Source: Anaeramoeba flamelloides (lineage: Eukaryota; Metamonada; Anaeramoebidae). Taken from it: 64,000 nucleotides of DNA. The stretch lies in contig JANTQA010000044.1 of NCBI GenBank assembly GCA_027625915.1, positions 620,001-684,000 on the forward strand, read 5' to 3'. The stretch's first letter is position 1, and each line of letters starts with the position of its first letter. The translations under genes were made by a program, and so were the position numbers. This document shows, piece by piece, positions 1 to 11,791 of the stretch. Below the pieces are notes generated by a model. That model saw nothing but the letters and a program-made list of their open reading frames with translations, ran no database searches and had not been told where the DNA came from.

Positions 1-69
1 ACATATTTTTGGTTTTATGTTGAAAAGTATTGATTTCGAAAGAAAATTTTATATTTTATTACAGTCTTT

Positions 70-503
70 CCAAGTCTACCATAAAATATTAAATAAAACG
101 CAATTGGGTTTTCTATTCTTATTTTCTATTTTCAAAAAATTCAGAAATAAGAGTTATTATTCAAAAAGTAAAATCAATAAATGGGCTATTATTCAAATTT
201 TGGGCACATCTAAAAAAAAAAGTCAAGATCCCATGAAACTTCAAAATTATCAGTCCAAAGAAGTTCAAAAAAAAATATCAATATTTACTGATCTCTAAAA
301 ATTTATCTTAATTGAACAATATTTTCAAGTGCTTCAAAAATCTTCAAAAAAAATTTTTTTTTATTATTTCAAAAATTTAAATAATAGCTCATTTATTGAA
401 TTTTTTTTTGGAATAATAACTCTTATTTTGGAATTTTTTGAAAATAGAAAATAAGAATAGAAAACCCAATTGCGTTTTATTTAAAATTTTATGGTAGCCT
501 TGG
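70..503. repeat. Foldback (palindromic) element
   Basis: The left arm (about 70-215) is the reverse complement, with a few mismatches, of the right arm (about 360-503). Both ends carry CCAAG(T/G)CTACCATAAAA, and both arms carry the reading AAACGCAATTGGG. About 145 bp separate the arms. The short reading frame at 17-298 lies inside the left arm and is not a gene. It looks like a non-autonomous foldback DNA element; no target duplication could be recognised. Confidence 0.75.
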
Positions 504-3500
504 AACGGATCTATTCTTTTTGATGATGAATATTTCAATTCAAATCTTAGCCAATAAAACTAATTGAAGTGAAGATGATTTTATCAATGAATATTTGATA
601 TAAGGGTTTAATAAAAGTTTTTCAATTAAATTGAGATCTATGAAACAAAATTTTTTTCTTTAAGGTTTTGAAAAAGTTGTTTTCTGGTTTTTAAAAAATT
701 TAAAAAAAATGCAAAAATATTTACGCTTTTGAAAAAATTTTTTTAATAAATAGTTTGGTCTTATTCACAAGAATCCTTATAACAATAAAATCATTTTAGG
801 CAGAAAAAAAAAATGATTTTGAATTTTGAGGATAAAATTACTATTCCCAAATATCTTGAAAAAAATTTCTTTTGAAAAGTCTAATTTCATCTTAAAACAA
901 AAACAACACTTGTTGGCACAATTATTAAATGACTTTAAAACTTTAATTATTATAACTAAAAAAATATAGAAATTATTTTCCAATTGGTTGACTATATAAT
1001 TTGTTTTTGGCGAAATAAAAATTTATCTCAAAAAAGAAAAAAAAAATCTTATATTAATATTACTGGCAACAAAGACTTGTTATTGTATAATAATGATTAG
1101 AATGGTAATAAATGTGGTAAAAATTTTTTTATGATGGGAAATTATATGAATTTAAATGTTTTCTTTTTCTTATAAAAATGGAACAAAAAAATGATCTAAC
1201 AAAAAAAAAATCTTTTTTGATGTTTCTTCATTGATCAGAATTTTTTGACACTTGGCATATAAAAAATTTGGAAGTAGAGAATATTAACAATACAATACTT
1301 TGAAAATTTACCTTTTTGTCGTCGAAGACTGATCCCTTAAATAAATTTTTAATTCAAATTCCCATTTATTAATTTTACTTGATTGTTTTTATTATACCTA
1401 AAGTCAACTTCATATTTTTTTCGTAATGAAAAAAACAATTACAAGTTTATTAATATTCCTTTAAGTTATATTTGTTTTACAAATTTATGTCTTTTTTTTT
1501 TTTCAACTGTTTAAAAATAGATTTGACCTTTTAAAAACTCAGATCAAGTTTTCTTTTTTAAAAAAGTAAAAAACTTTTCAGAATTAAAACTTTTGAAAAG
1601 TTCTCTGCATAAACCAAGTGAAAAAATTTTTTTAATAAGGGGGATTCCCTTCACAACCCAACCTTTAAATATGGTATAGAGGCCGGATTGTGAAGGAAAA
1701 CTCCATTTTATAAAAATAATTTCAGATTTTTATAAACAAAAAACTTTAAAAAAACTTTTTTTCCAATAAAAAGCTTAAAAATCTAAAGTTTTCACATTTT
1801 GAAATTATAATATTATTATTGAATTATTTTTATTATTCAAGCCAAAAATTCTTAATGCCCCACCTTTGAGTCCATAATTTATAAATTTTGTTCTAGGGGT
1901 TGAACATTCAGCAAAAAATTAAAATTATTATACACTAGGAACAATAAATACGATTGGTACCCTTTAATGGGATTCAGAATAGCTCTTTTTTTTTTTTTTT
2001 TTTTTTTTGGGGAGAAAGTAATTACAACCAATTTCAATAAAAAATCCGAAATATGGAAAGAGTATAAATGATTATTTAAATAATAATGCATATTTATAAA
2101 TTTTTAATTCTATTTCCAATTCTGTTAAAGCGAAAAAGTTAGGAAAATGAGTTTTTCTATCAAAAAAAATAATAAATTGCAATTTTAACCTCCAAAAAAT
2201 ATCTTATAAAATCAAGATCAGAAAATTTCAATTATTTTATTTACATAATACCAGACTAAAAATCATATTGAATTATAATAACAAAGCAATAAATGATTGC
2301 TAATAACTGTGTATATTTCAATACCTTTTTGAAGACCAAATTAAATAAATATATTTTCAAATAAATGCACTTTACCTTTTTCGATATGGTTCAATAAAAA
2401 GAAATAAAGGATTTTTTTCGTTCTTTTATCTTGATACATTTTTTATTTTTGTTAATTTCCATTTTTTAAACAGTGTATATACGGACGGTATTAGCACACC
2501 TGACACCCTTCTATTTATTAAAATATTAATTTATTAAAAAAAGTAACATTTTGAATAATTCACGTCTGTATAAACTGTAACACTCAAAATTGGTTAAATA
2601 TACCCATATTTTAAAACCTTTAAAAAAAAAGTTAATTAAATCTCAAAAGCAATCAATTGGGGTAATAATTTTTATAATTTTAATTTCTGTCCCCTTTGAA
2701 TTCATTTACATGTACAAAACTGAAGTCTTAATATTTTTCGTTTAGTTTCTAAATTTCTAATTATTCAAAAAAAAAAATAAAAGTTTTCCCATGCACACAT
2801 AAGTCAAGGTCACTTGTTGAAAAAATCTAAGGTATTTAATGGCAAAAAAATCAATCTTATAAACAAATAAAAATGTTTGGGGTAGTTTGTATATTTTGAT
2901 TTTTGAAAAATTTTTTTCAATTTTTAAATTTCTATTTCATCCGAAAACAGTATTTATTCTATTTTTAAAAAATATATTTGTTGGCTATTTAAAAAAAAAG
3001 AAATATATTGACAAGTTTCCTTTTCCATTTGGACATACTGAAAAGTTTCAGAGTTTGTGAAAAAAATACAAATTTAGTAAAAAACTTCAAATATTAAGAC
3101 ATCAATTTTTGCACATCGAGAGAGGAGGATTTTAGAAATTCTGTTATTATATTTCCGTGAATGATAAATAACAATCATTCAAGGTGCTGAATTCAATTTC
3201 CACTTTTTGTTTCCATGGTCAGATTCAAACTTTTTTTTAGTCAAAAATTACTGATTTCTTTTGTTATTATTTTCAAAATCTCTAAATTCGGACGATTATT
3301 GAAAGCAAAAATCCTGATTTAAATGTTGAACAAAAATTAGAGAAATTAACAACAAACACCGAACCTCAAACAGGGCGAAAAGAAAACAGAAAAAAATATT
3401 AATTTATTATTACTGTTATTATCCAATCAATGAAGAAAAAACTTTTATTGCAATTCCCTCAAATAGTCTTTTATCACAATGAAGGAAAAAACAAAAACAC

Positions 3501-3629
3501 CTTCACAAGTCAATTACAAATGAAAATTGTCTCATAGTGATTTAACTCTTCCTTCTTGGCATTTTTGAAAAAATTCAAAATGTTTTCTTGGGAATTTAAT
3601 AGTAAAACCGAGAGAACTTTGAATTGCTA
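504..3629. other. Gene-less stretch with repeat relics
   Basis: No credible coding exon was found on either strand. The region holds long A and T runs, a dispersed repeat around 1610-1760 whose inverted relative is at about 21480-21600, and a possible tiny inverted-repeat element at about 2474-2578 (ends ACAGTGTATATACGG and, inverted, ACAGTTTATACAG). Confidence 0.5.
1610..1760 (+). repeat. Dispersed repeat copy (partner at 21480-21600, inverted)
   Basis: The stretch reading AACCTTTAAATATGGTATAG followed by AGG and a GAAGGAAAA block matches, in reverse orientation, AACCTTTAAATGTGGTGTAG in the SNARE intron near 21480-21600. Flanking AAAACTTTAAAAAA blocks match as well. Its left part also contains an imperfect hairpin (CCCTTCACAACC opposite GGATTGTGAAGG). 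Not coding. Confidence 0.5.
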
Positions 3630-4580
3630 TTAAGTTTTGTTTTTTTTTTCTTGTATTTCCTCAGTCATTGAACGAACAAGATCGTCTTGGGTCATCATCA
3701 ATAACATACGGCTATAAAAAATTACACCATTTGTGGATAGGGACTCATTACAGCTAAATTGAAGGGGGTGGAAAGGATCTGATGATGATTCGCAAAAGAA
3801 TAACAGTGTTTCAAAAGTATGTGGCAGCAAAGCAAACACATGTAGCCTTCTTCTTGGGATCAGCTCTTGGGCAACCGCCTTTGCGTGCTTGTAGTTGCCA
3901 TTGATAAGATCCTTGACAACCCAAAATACTTTATTTTGAGGGATTTTTTCATTGCCAAAGGTATTAATTTTTTTACATGATTGCTCGGGGAGTGTGTAGT
4001 TTTTGCTTTGGCGCCCATTCCTTCTCGACAATCCCTTTTTGAGATTTGTTTTTAATTTGTCAACTTTTAAACTCGACATGGCAATTAAACCATTTTTTGT
4101 TAGCCCTAAACACGATTGTTTTTTTCTTTCTGATAAAGGAACCTGAGCAAGCTTGTGATCCGTTTTATTTGCTTGGAACCAGCCACTATCACATTTCCCA
4201 TTTTGCTGAACCTGATCTGTAAAGAACTCATTTTCAATTGACAAGCACGCCATGTGAATAAAATAATAGGCCTCCTTTGCTCGCTGCAAGATCTGGTAAA
4301 TGGCATCATCATCCATCTTTTCCATTAAAAGAAACGCCTTTTCAAATTCAAGTTCTAAAAGTAAATTGACCACTTCAAAGCTCTTTTCATTTTTCAAAGA
4401 AGCCAAAAAACCAATAGTGTTCAATTCTTTGACGATTTTTGAATCGAGAAACTTCTTCGAAAAATATGTTTTGGAATCATCGCTCCCTTTTTCTTCCTTA
4501 TTTTGACAATGAGTGGTGGTAATTGTTATTATTAGAATTAAAACGATTAGGTAATTCGTGGAACGGGTTTGGTTTCGCAT
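3630..4580 (-). CDS. Secreted orphan protein, 316 aa
   Basis: Single-exon reading frame. The frame stays open upstream to 4742 without an ATG that fits better; I chose the ATG at 4580-4578 because it starts directly with a signal-peptide-like N-terminus: MRNQTRSTNY, then the hydrophobic run LIVLILIITI, then TTTHC, with likely cleavage near residue 25. The remaining chain has six cysteines (112, 130, 157, 202, 263, 277), an even number that fits disulfides, and N-glycosylation sequons at about 138, 194 and 278. The middle (residues 55-110) is amphipathic and Leu/Glu-rich, probably helical; residues 174-205 and the C-terminus are strongly basic. Base composition is clearly less AT-rich than the surroundings. 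I recognise no family, so the function is unknown; export from the cell or residence in a secretory or lysosomal compartment is inferred only from the signal peptide. The stop is TAA at 3632-3630. Confidence 0.72.
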   Translation of the reverse strand: MRNQTRSTNYLIVLILIITITTTHCQNKEEKGSDDSKTYFSKKFLDSKIVKELNTIGFLASLKNEKSFEVVNLLLELEFEKAFLLMEKMDDDAIYQILQRAKEAYYFIHMACLSIENEFFTDQVQQNGKCDSGWFQANKTDHKLAQVPLSERKKQSCLGLTKNGLIAMSSLKVDKLKTNLKKGLSRRNGRQSKNYTLPEQSCKKINTFGNEKIPQNKVFWVVKDLINGNYKHAKAVAQELIPRRRLHVFALLPHTFETLLFFCESSSDPFHPLQFSCNESLSTNGVIFYSRMLLMMTQDDLVRSMTEEIQEKKNKT

Positions 4581-7109
4581 CACCAAGATAAAAGGAAAAA
4601 ATCTGTTTTTGGAATTTGTGAAAAATCCAAAAAATGTAAAAAATGTTTTGTGAAAGTAAAAAAATATACCCAAATCGATTTTGGATTTTTGAATTTTAAA
4701 TTCACCTTTTTTGAGAGTACCGTCAATAAAACAGATATTCAAGAAGTAAAAATAAATCTTTAAATTATTTTTATTTTATTTTTTAACTATACTTCATCAT
4801 CACATATACTTTAGAAGATACGACTGATTTTACATATGAAAAAGTTTAGCTACTGATCTAATCAAGATCAAAATGGGTAATAATTATTGGAAGAGTATCT
4901 AAAAAGTTTTTTTAAAATAAACTGGTGGTGTTAAAATATCCTTTACAGACTCATCCAACATTCACCCAAAGATAAAGATCATGCTTCATTTTTTTTAACA
5001 AGCTTATTTCTATAAATAATCATAGATACCGACAATATACAAATTAAGTATATTAAAACAATCATATTTTGGTTTCTTGAAGTTCGATGATCAAAAATAA
5101 AATTCTTAAAATGAAGGATCAATTTTCAAAATATTCATCAAAAAAATTGTAACTAAAAAAAAATTTTATAAAAAAACAAAAATAAAAAAGTTATTCAAAA
5201 AATTCAGGATCAAATACGAAAACGTTTAAACAAATTTCATTGCAAATATAAAAGTTACTTTTGATATCAATCCATTATTAGTCATGATTCGTTCTGCTGT
5301 ATATATTCTACTTGGCCCATAATTAGATGTTATATTCAAAAAAATAGAAAAAAAAAAAAAACAAAAAAAAATTATATTTTATTTTAAAAAATGAATGGTA
5401 GCCTTAGATAGTGTATTATTTTGATCATTATAATACAAATTAATAAAAGAAAAAATAAATAGTTTAGGACAAAATGGAAGATTCAACACAACAAAGCTTT
5501 TGAGAATAATACCTTTTTGTAACATTTTTTTTCTTTTGTTGATTAATTCATTTCTGTTCTGAAAAATTGACCATTTTTGAGATCTCCAAAAATACATGAT
5601 TGATTTTGATAAAAAAGGAGATATTATTTTTTTTTAACCAATGTGTAATTGTATTTTTTTGACCAGTATACCCATAAAAGAAGTTTAAGCATGATGTATT
5701 ACCTTTAAGATTTTTTTTATTTGAACAAAGTTTTTTTTTGAAAGGAATTAGTTAGGTTTATCCGTGGCCAGTATGTGATACATGATGAGTATTTTATTCA
5801 AAAAATTAATTTTTAATCAAAAAAACTCAAAAAATAGAAAAATTTAAAAATGAATTTATCAAACAAATAAACCAAATAAAAAAAAAAAAAAAAAAATGAA
5901 AATAAGAAGAAAGAAAAAAAATCCAATTTGGGAAAAAAATATTATTAATGAAATTATATGTTCTGGAAATTGTAACAAATAAAATGACAATAAAAAAAAA
6001 TTTGAAATTAAAGGAATTCAAAAAACTGATGAGATAAAAGTTAATCTCAACAAGAATGTATTTATTAATTTCTTTTTTAAACAATTATAAAAGTTTTTTC
6101 AAATACATTCGATATAATTGAAAAAGAAAAGTTAATATTCTTCCTGAAATTATAATAGAAGGTTAAAAAATCATCCATAAAATACTAGAGCTCATATCTA
6201 ATCAAACCACAAAAAAGATAAATCAAAGAGAGAAAATACTAAAAAATGGAAAAAAATTTTGAAAAAAATAATTCTTAATTAATACTTTATAAATTTAAAT
6301 AATGTAATAAAAAAACAACCTTTATTAACGAAATAAGAGAAAAAAGATCATTAATAACACTAAAAAATAAAATAATTATTAAAATAAAATCAAATTAATC
6401 AAACAAATATTAGTCTCATCTTTTCAGAAAAAAAATTAAAACAAAAGAAATGTCTCTAAAAATAGTAATTTTTTTCTAAAATTAAATATTTTTTCAGACC
6501 AAGGTGACCATTTTTATTAAAGAAATAAAACATATTTAATTATTTTATTAAAAATATTCTAATAAATATAAAATTTCAATTTTTGGATCACAGTCATTTT
6601 TTATCAATTCAGTAAAGATAATTTCTTTAGAAACATTTTTCTACTTTTTTTCAATTTTTTTTCTATTTGAAATGCAAATTTGAAAAAAAAAATAGTTTGA
6701 AACTCAAAATTAACTTTAAGAAAATTTTGTATTGATTTTCAAGTAAATTACACGTTCTTTAAAAAAGATTTTTTATCAAAAATTTTAATTTTATATACAA
6801 ATAGTGAAATTTTACATGATTTCTTTCCACGAAATGTACCTAAAAATTATTCTAACATTTTATTATTTTTCGAAAATTTATAGTCTTTTAGGTATTCCTT
6901 TTATGAATACCAAGCCTAAAAGTGGCAGATAATATCATTTATTTCTTAACAATGATCTGTTTGATTGATTCTTATCAAAATTGAATTTTTCATTTTTGAC
7001 TGTATACCTTTGAGTGATATTGAGATTATTTAAGTAAGAAGTAACTGGAATAGAAATAAAATTAATCAAAAAAAAAAAAAATGAGCCAAAAAATTTTAAA
7101 AGAATTATC
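4581..7109. other. Gene-less stretch
   Basis: Very AT-rich with no codon-like composition. Short reading frames (for example 5827-6084 on the minus strand) are Phe/Ile/Asn runs produced by base composition. No conserved domain, RNA gene or clear repeat was recognised. Confidence 0.5.
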
Positions 7110-7340
7110 TATATTTATTTATTTATTTAGAGAAAGGAGTAATTAAAGAAAAATTATCAAATAAAAAAAGAGAAGAAGAAAAATAATTAAAATTTGTATA
7201 AAAAATAAAATTATCATTTTCATGACCAAATAGAAACTATCCACGTTCTGAATACACAACAGTAGTAAAAACCCGATAGAAAAATGATCGATTATAGATA
7301 AAAATTCCACAACCCGTGGTTAATAATTGGTATTCCATTA

Positions 7341-7541
7341 TAGTCAGTTTCACTTTTAAGGTACAAACTTTCAACGAAATTTAAGGTACAATAAAAATCT
7401 CAAATTAAAGAACAAAATTCAAATTCTCGTAAAAATAAATTGTAAAAAAAAAAAATTCCAAATTTTGTGCCTTAATTTGAGATTTTTTTTGTGTGCCTTA
7501 AATTCTGTTGAAAGTTTGTACCTTAAAAGTGAAACTGACAG
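7341..7541. mobile_element. MG family MITE (TA-flanked, nearly palindromic)
   Basis: A 201-bp element flanked by TA at 7339-7340 and 7542-7543. Its arms of about 85 bp are inverted copies, with TIR GTCAGTTTCACTTTTAAGG and then GTACAAACTTTCAACG. No coding capacity. A second, half copy is at about 24095-24216. TIRs plus TA flanks fit a Tc1/mariner-type MITE. Confidence 0.8.
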
Positions 7542-7548
7542 TATTGTT

Positions 7549-7630
7549 AGGTTTTTTTTAATTTAAAAGAATAGAGTAAAATCTTTGATTTTGCTCAACT
7601 CTTTTAAATTAAAAAAAAAAAAAAAATACC
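7549..7630. repeat. Palindromic hairpin module (P2-like)
   Basis: A near-perfect palindrome: AGGTTTTTTTTAATTTAAAA and its inverse flank the core GAATAGAGTAAAATC / GATTTTGCTCAACTC. The core is shared with hairpins at 12956-13028, 13224-13295, 53192-53258 and 56989-57061. Confidence 0.7.
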
Positions 7631-7690
7631 TAGAAACTACCTCATAGAGTGGGGGCACTGGGTGCCCGAATTTATATATTTTTAACAAAA

Positions 7691-8404
7691 GAATTATCTA
7701 TATAAAAAAGATTGTAGAAAAAAAAAAAGATATTGAATCCAAAGAAAAATACCCAACAATAATAGAAAAAAAAATAAATATTCGTTCTTAAACCGAGAAA
7801 AAAACACCTATAAAAGTAATCTATAATTTATTAAAAACAGATATTTACATGTCATTGACGTAGGGGCAATTTAAAGAAAACAAAATAGTTGATTCTAATC
7901 ACAACTAACAATGACCAATGGTTATTATCCTTAAAAAAGCTATGTAAAAAAAATTGAACCATTTTAGAAACAATAATTACCCACTCAATTTGTATTCTGA
8001 AAAGAAAATTTCATAATTATTACAATAAATTACTTTGTATACAAATCTCATTTTAAAAAAAATTTAATACCCAAAGAGTGAAATTTTTTCTTTTCAAACT
8101 TTTTAATTTATTAAAACTTTCATATGATGAACAAAAATACAAAAAATTAATCAAAAATTTCCAAATTGGGTAATTTATAAAACTATATTAAAATACTTAG
8201 TAACCAGAAGTTTAACAACAGGATCATTTATCTGTTATCTTTTTTTCATATAAAAGTCATTACATATAATAAAAAAATTCCATACCATTTAATTATGAAG
8301 ATATACCCAAAACGAAATCTTAATTATGAAATGAGATAAAGAACAAAAATCAAGTAAACAACCTGACCTCTATAAATATTTCCACAATTAATTTAATTAA
8401 ATTT
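7691..8404. other. Gene-less stretch
   Basis: AT-rich sequence between repeat S and the inverted-repeat element at 8405. Nothing was recognised on either strand. Confidence 0.45.
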
Positions 8405-9797
8405 TTTGCAAAATATTTTTATTTTTTAAAAAAATTTTGTCTCTAATTTTGAGTTTTTTTCGTAGATGATTTGATTTTTGTCAAATTTTCTTGATATTAA
8501 TATATTTAAAATGCTAATATTTTGAATTCATAGTGATAACAATAAAAAGTTTTTGATCAAATATCAATTGAAAAAGTATTTTTTCGTAAAAAATATACTA
8601 TATATCCTTAATATAAAAAAGTACTATTTTTTTCTGATTAATATTTTATGAAATCTAGCCTTATAAAATTCATTCAATTAACCACTGGGATAAAATTTTT
8701 TAGAATAAAAACACTCTCAACTTTTGAATATCAAAAATTTTTTTGAAATTACTATGCACTTTTTTTTTTTTTTGAAAAATTGGTGTTGAGAAAATTTTGA
8801 AATCAAAGAATAAGTTAATATATTTAATTAGAATATTTTTCACGAGATTTTATCTTTTTAAATAACTTTTTTTTTATTTTACCATTTAAAAATAAAAAAA
8901 ACATTTGAAGACCAAATTAGTCACTTTTGGGAAAATAAAATACCCATAATATAGAATTTTTTGTTGTAAATGAGTTGAAATAAGATATTTTATATAAAAA
9001 TATCCTTTATTTCAAGTTTGAATTCAATCATTTAGACAAAAAATGTTTTCAAGAAAAAGTTAAATTGTAATTTTATTTATTATTATTTTTTCATGTAGTT
9101 TTTTTTAATTATTCAACTGGAAGGTATTTGTTCATTTTTCTATTTTTACTTTTTTTTTTTTTTTGGGTCATAGGTACATATAATGAAATAAACTTGCTCA
9201 TTGATATGAAAATTTTATTTTTAAGAAAGATATAAGTTTAGTAAAACAAGTTTATACAAAAAATTAGATCAAAATTATAAATATTTAATTGTTGGAAATA
9301 TCTCGAAATCTGTAATATTTGTCAAAACATTGTGAGTAAATTTTAATATTTTTAGATTATTATGATTGTGTGTGTATATTTTGATCAAAAACCAATTTAC
9401 AAAAAAAAATTATCAATCTTTTCAGATCTAATCTCAAAATCTTGATCATTGATATCATTATTTTTATTTTTGAGAGAGATTTAAGTCCAGTAAATTAAGT
9501 TGATTTGAAAAAATATATCAAATTTAAAAATATTTAATTGTTGGTAATATCTCTCACAAAAATCAAAATTGTGATATCAATAATCAAGATTTTTAGATTA
9601 TAATAGTATATTTTTTTAAAAAAATACTTGTAAATTGATATTCGATCAAAAACTTTATATTATTATGATAATGAATTCAAAATATTAGCATTTTAAATAT
9701 ATTAATATCAAGAAAATTTGACATAAATCAAATCATCTAAGAAAAAAACACAAAATTAAAGACAAAATTTTACAAAAAAATATCAATATCTTTGGCA
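8405..9797. mobile_element. About 1.4-kb element with long terminal inverted repeats
   Basis: The left arm (about 8405-8600) and right arm (about 9595-9797) are inverted copies. Shared blocks include GATGATTTGATTTTTGTCAA-like, TTGATATTAATATATTTAAA and TTTGAATTCAT. The interior contains a diverged direct duplication (about 9190-9345 and 9430-9590) that shares TCATTGATAT and AAATATTTAATTGTTGG. There is no open reading frame, so it is a non-autonomous or decayed DNA element. Confidence 0.65.
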
Positions 9798-10395
9798 ATA
9801 AAAATGTAAAAATCATATTAAAAGTTTTTATTATATTTTTATTCTCAAAAGTACTTGTAGGAATTTGATCGCAATTTCATTTAAACAATAGACATATCCT
9901 GAATATCCAATGGGGTAATAAAACAAATTGAATAATAATGAAGTTTAAAAATAAAGTTCACTTCACTATTTTCGCCCTTTTATAACAGATCAAATAAAAC
10001 CAATTTTTAAAAAAAAAAAAAAAGACTGAGTTTGAGAGAACATAGGTGTGTTTTATCTTAGGATTATCAAAAATTGTTATTTTCAAATGAACAATGTAAC
10101 ATTTGGATCTCAATTTCATAAATATTTTGCTCAGAAATTTATTTAAAAAATCCTCAAGATCATAATACTATCAATCTGAAAATGATATTTTCAGAAATTT
10201 CTTCAACACCACCTTCTTCATCTTTGAGATTAAATTTTAATTCAGATAATCTTGTTTTCACTTCTAGATTATTTCTGTTAAAAAGAAATTGAAAAATATA
10301 AATCCATAAAGCAATCTTTTGGAACAAATTCATTTTTTTTAAAAACTTTTTTATTTTCAGCCCTACTAAAAGCAGTTTTCTATTATTACTCAAAA
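9798..10395. other. Upstream region of the P5CR-like gene
   Basis: A small minus-strand frame at 10160-10333 has somewhat coding-like composition (ending NLKDEEGGVEEISENI...) but no recognisable homology, and it would start within about 60 bp of the plus-strand gene. I do not call it. Otherwise AT-rich with poly-A. Confidence 0.4.
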
Positions 10396-11791
10396 ATGAA
10401 GAGGAAAAATTTTATTTATGGTTTACTTTCTGGTCTTGGTATTGCAGGAACAGCGCTTACAATTCGTCATTTATTGTCAAGTTCAAACAATGCAAATAAA
10501 AATGAAAAGGAAAATGAAAAGGAAAATAAAAGAATGATAAAAACAACAACAACAACAACAAAATACCCAAATTTAAAAATCTCTTTTCTTGGTGGAGGTG
10601 ATATTTCGTGGGCTATCATTACAGGCCTCGTCAAAAATCAACTAATCAAAGAAGAAAATATTCAAATATATGATCCCACTAACAAGCCACCAAAGATTTT
10701 AAAGGAGATCAAAGTTGTTGAAGAAGTAACAGGTGCTGTTAACTTTTCGGATATTGTTGTGTTGGGGATTCCTCCTCACAATTGTTCAAAAACCTTGAAA
10801 ATTTTGAATCAAACCAGAGACGTCAGCTCCAAAATCTTTGTTTCTTTTATCAAAAACAGGACATTTAAATATCTGAAAAATTTTATTGGGAATGATTCCA
10901 AAATAATTAGAGCAAGTTTTAATGAACCACTTTTAATTAATAAGGTGAGGTGACCCATCAGTATTTTTTTTTTTTTTTATTTCATCCGCTTTCCCCTTCA
11001 AAACTTTTTTTTTTTAAAATTCCTTTTACACCGAATTGTTTTGATTTCTTAGAGCTGTTTTCCAAAAGTGTGACACAAAGAGTTTTTTAATCTGTACCCA
11101 TAAAAATAGTCTAATGTTAAGTTTGTGAACTTTTTTGTCGATACTTTTGAAACAATTTTTTGGTCACACTTTTTCAAAATATTCCCTACTAAAATATTTT
11201 CATTAATGCTAATATTAAAATCAACTTATTTCAAGGGTGCAAGTGGCATTGTTGGCTGTCAAAATTGTATTGAAGACGATATTGAATTAATAATCGAATT
11301 ATTACAACCTGTCTCATTTGTAATTGATTCTGAAGACGAATCCTTTTTAGACTCGGTCGATGTAATATCGGGGTGTGGAACCACTTTCGTTTTCAAATTA
11401 ATGGAAGCCTTAATTGAAGAAGCAAAGCAGGTGGGTATCGAAGAAGAGGACGCTACCAATTTAGTAATTGAGACAATTATAGGATCTGGAAAGCTTTCAA
11501 AGGAAAGAAATAAAATTGGTATCTTTCCTGATCAATTAAGTGAATTGGCTTCCAAGAAAAATAAACTTGTAAGCGTTTGTGCATATTTTTTAGTTTTGAT
11601 CCTTTTCTCTTTATTTTGATTTTAATTTTATTATTTTATTTCATCTTTCTTTCTAAATTAAAAAAATACGAATAAAAAATAAATAGGACTCTTATGCATT
11701 GAATTATTTAAAAGAAAATTCTTATAAAAGCACCATTGTCAATGCAATAAAATTGTCTCATCAAAAATCTATTGAATTAAATGATAAATAA
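10396..11791 (+). CDS. Divergent pyrroline-5-carboxylate reductase-like protein, 328 aa
   Basis: Exons 10396-10944, 11236-11568 and 11687-11791, all phase 0, with donors GTGAGG and GTAAGC and acceptors TTTCAAG and AAATAG. P5CR makes proline from P5C using NAD(P)H. The fold is clear: the Rossmann start FLGGGDISWAI (64-74); SDIVVLGIP (118-126); KIIRASFNEPLLINKGASG (169-187), aligning with the family's RAMPNTP segment; then the all-helical dimerisation domain DVISGCGTTFVFKLMEAL (225-242) through the C-terminus. Oddities: residues 7-30 form a small Gly-rich hydrophobic segment absent from typical P5CRs, followed by a KEN-rich and poly-Thr linker (33-56). The usual GxGNMA loop is GGGDIS, SGSGPA is SGCGTT, and the SPGGTT substrate loop is SKKNKL (289-294). 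Proline-forming activity is therefore doubtful; it may be a pseudoenzyme or have changed specificity. Family assignment is secure, function is not. Confidence 0.88.
11055..11175. repeat. Short inverted repeat inside P5CR-like intron 1
   Basis: AAAAGTGTGAC near 11057 is matched by GTCACACTTTT near 11163 within the 291-bp intron, so the intron RNA could fold into a hairpin. It may be a tiny element relic. The arms are short. Confidence 0.4.

Larger units (their letters stand above)
7110..7690 (+). repeat. Dispersed repeat S, split by a later insertion
   Basis: 7110-7335 and 7640-7690 together match the uninterrupted copy at 48800-49050. Shared blocks are GAGAAAGGAGTAAT, AGAGAAGAAGAAAAATAATT, GTAAAAACCCGATAGAAA and TAATAATTGGTATTCCA, then, across the insertion, AGTGGGGCACT-like and GAATTTATATATTTTT-like sequence. 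The MG element (7341-7541) and a P2-type hairpin (7549-7630) sit between the two halves. Confidence 0.7.

Noticed and set aside
4581-4742. Upstream extension of the secreted protein frame
   Set aside because: It contains no ATG at its start (it would begin at TTG), is Phe/Lys-rich, and would bury the signal peptide.
10160-10393. Minus-strand 77-codon frame ending NLKDEEGGVEEISENI upstream of the P5CR-like gene
   Set aside because: Some coding flavour and a splice-acceptor-like site at about 10275, but any upstream exon would overlap the P5CR-like gene on the other strand and no family is recognisable.
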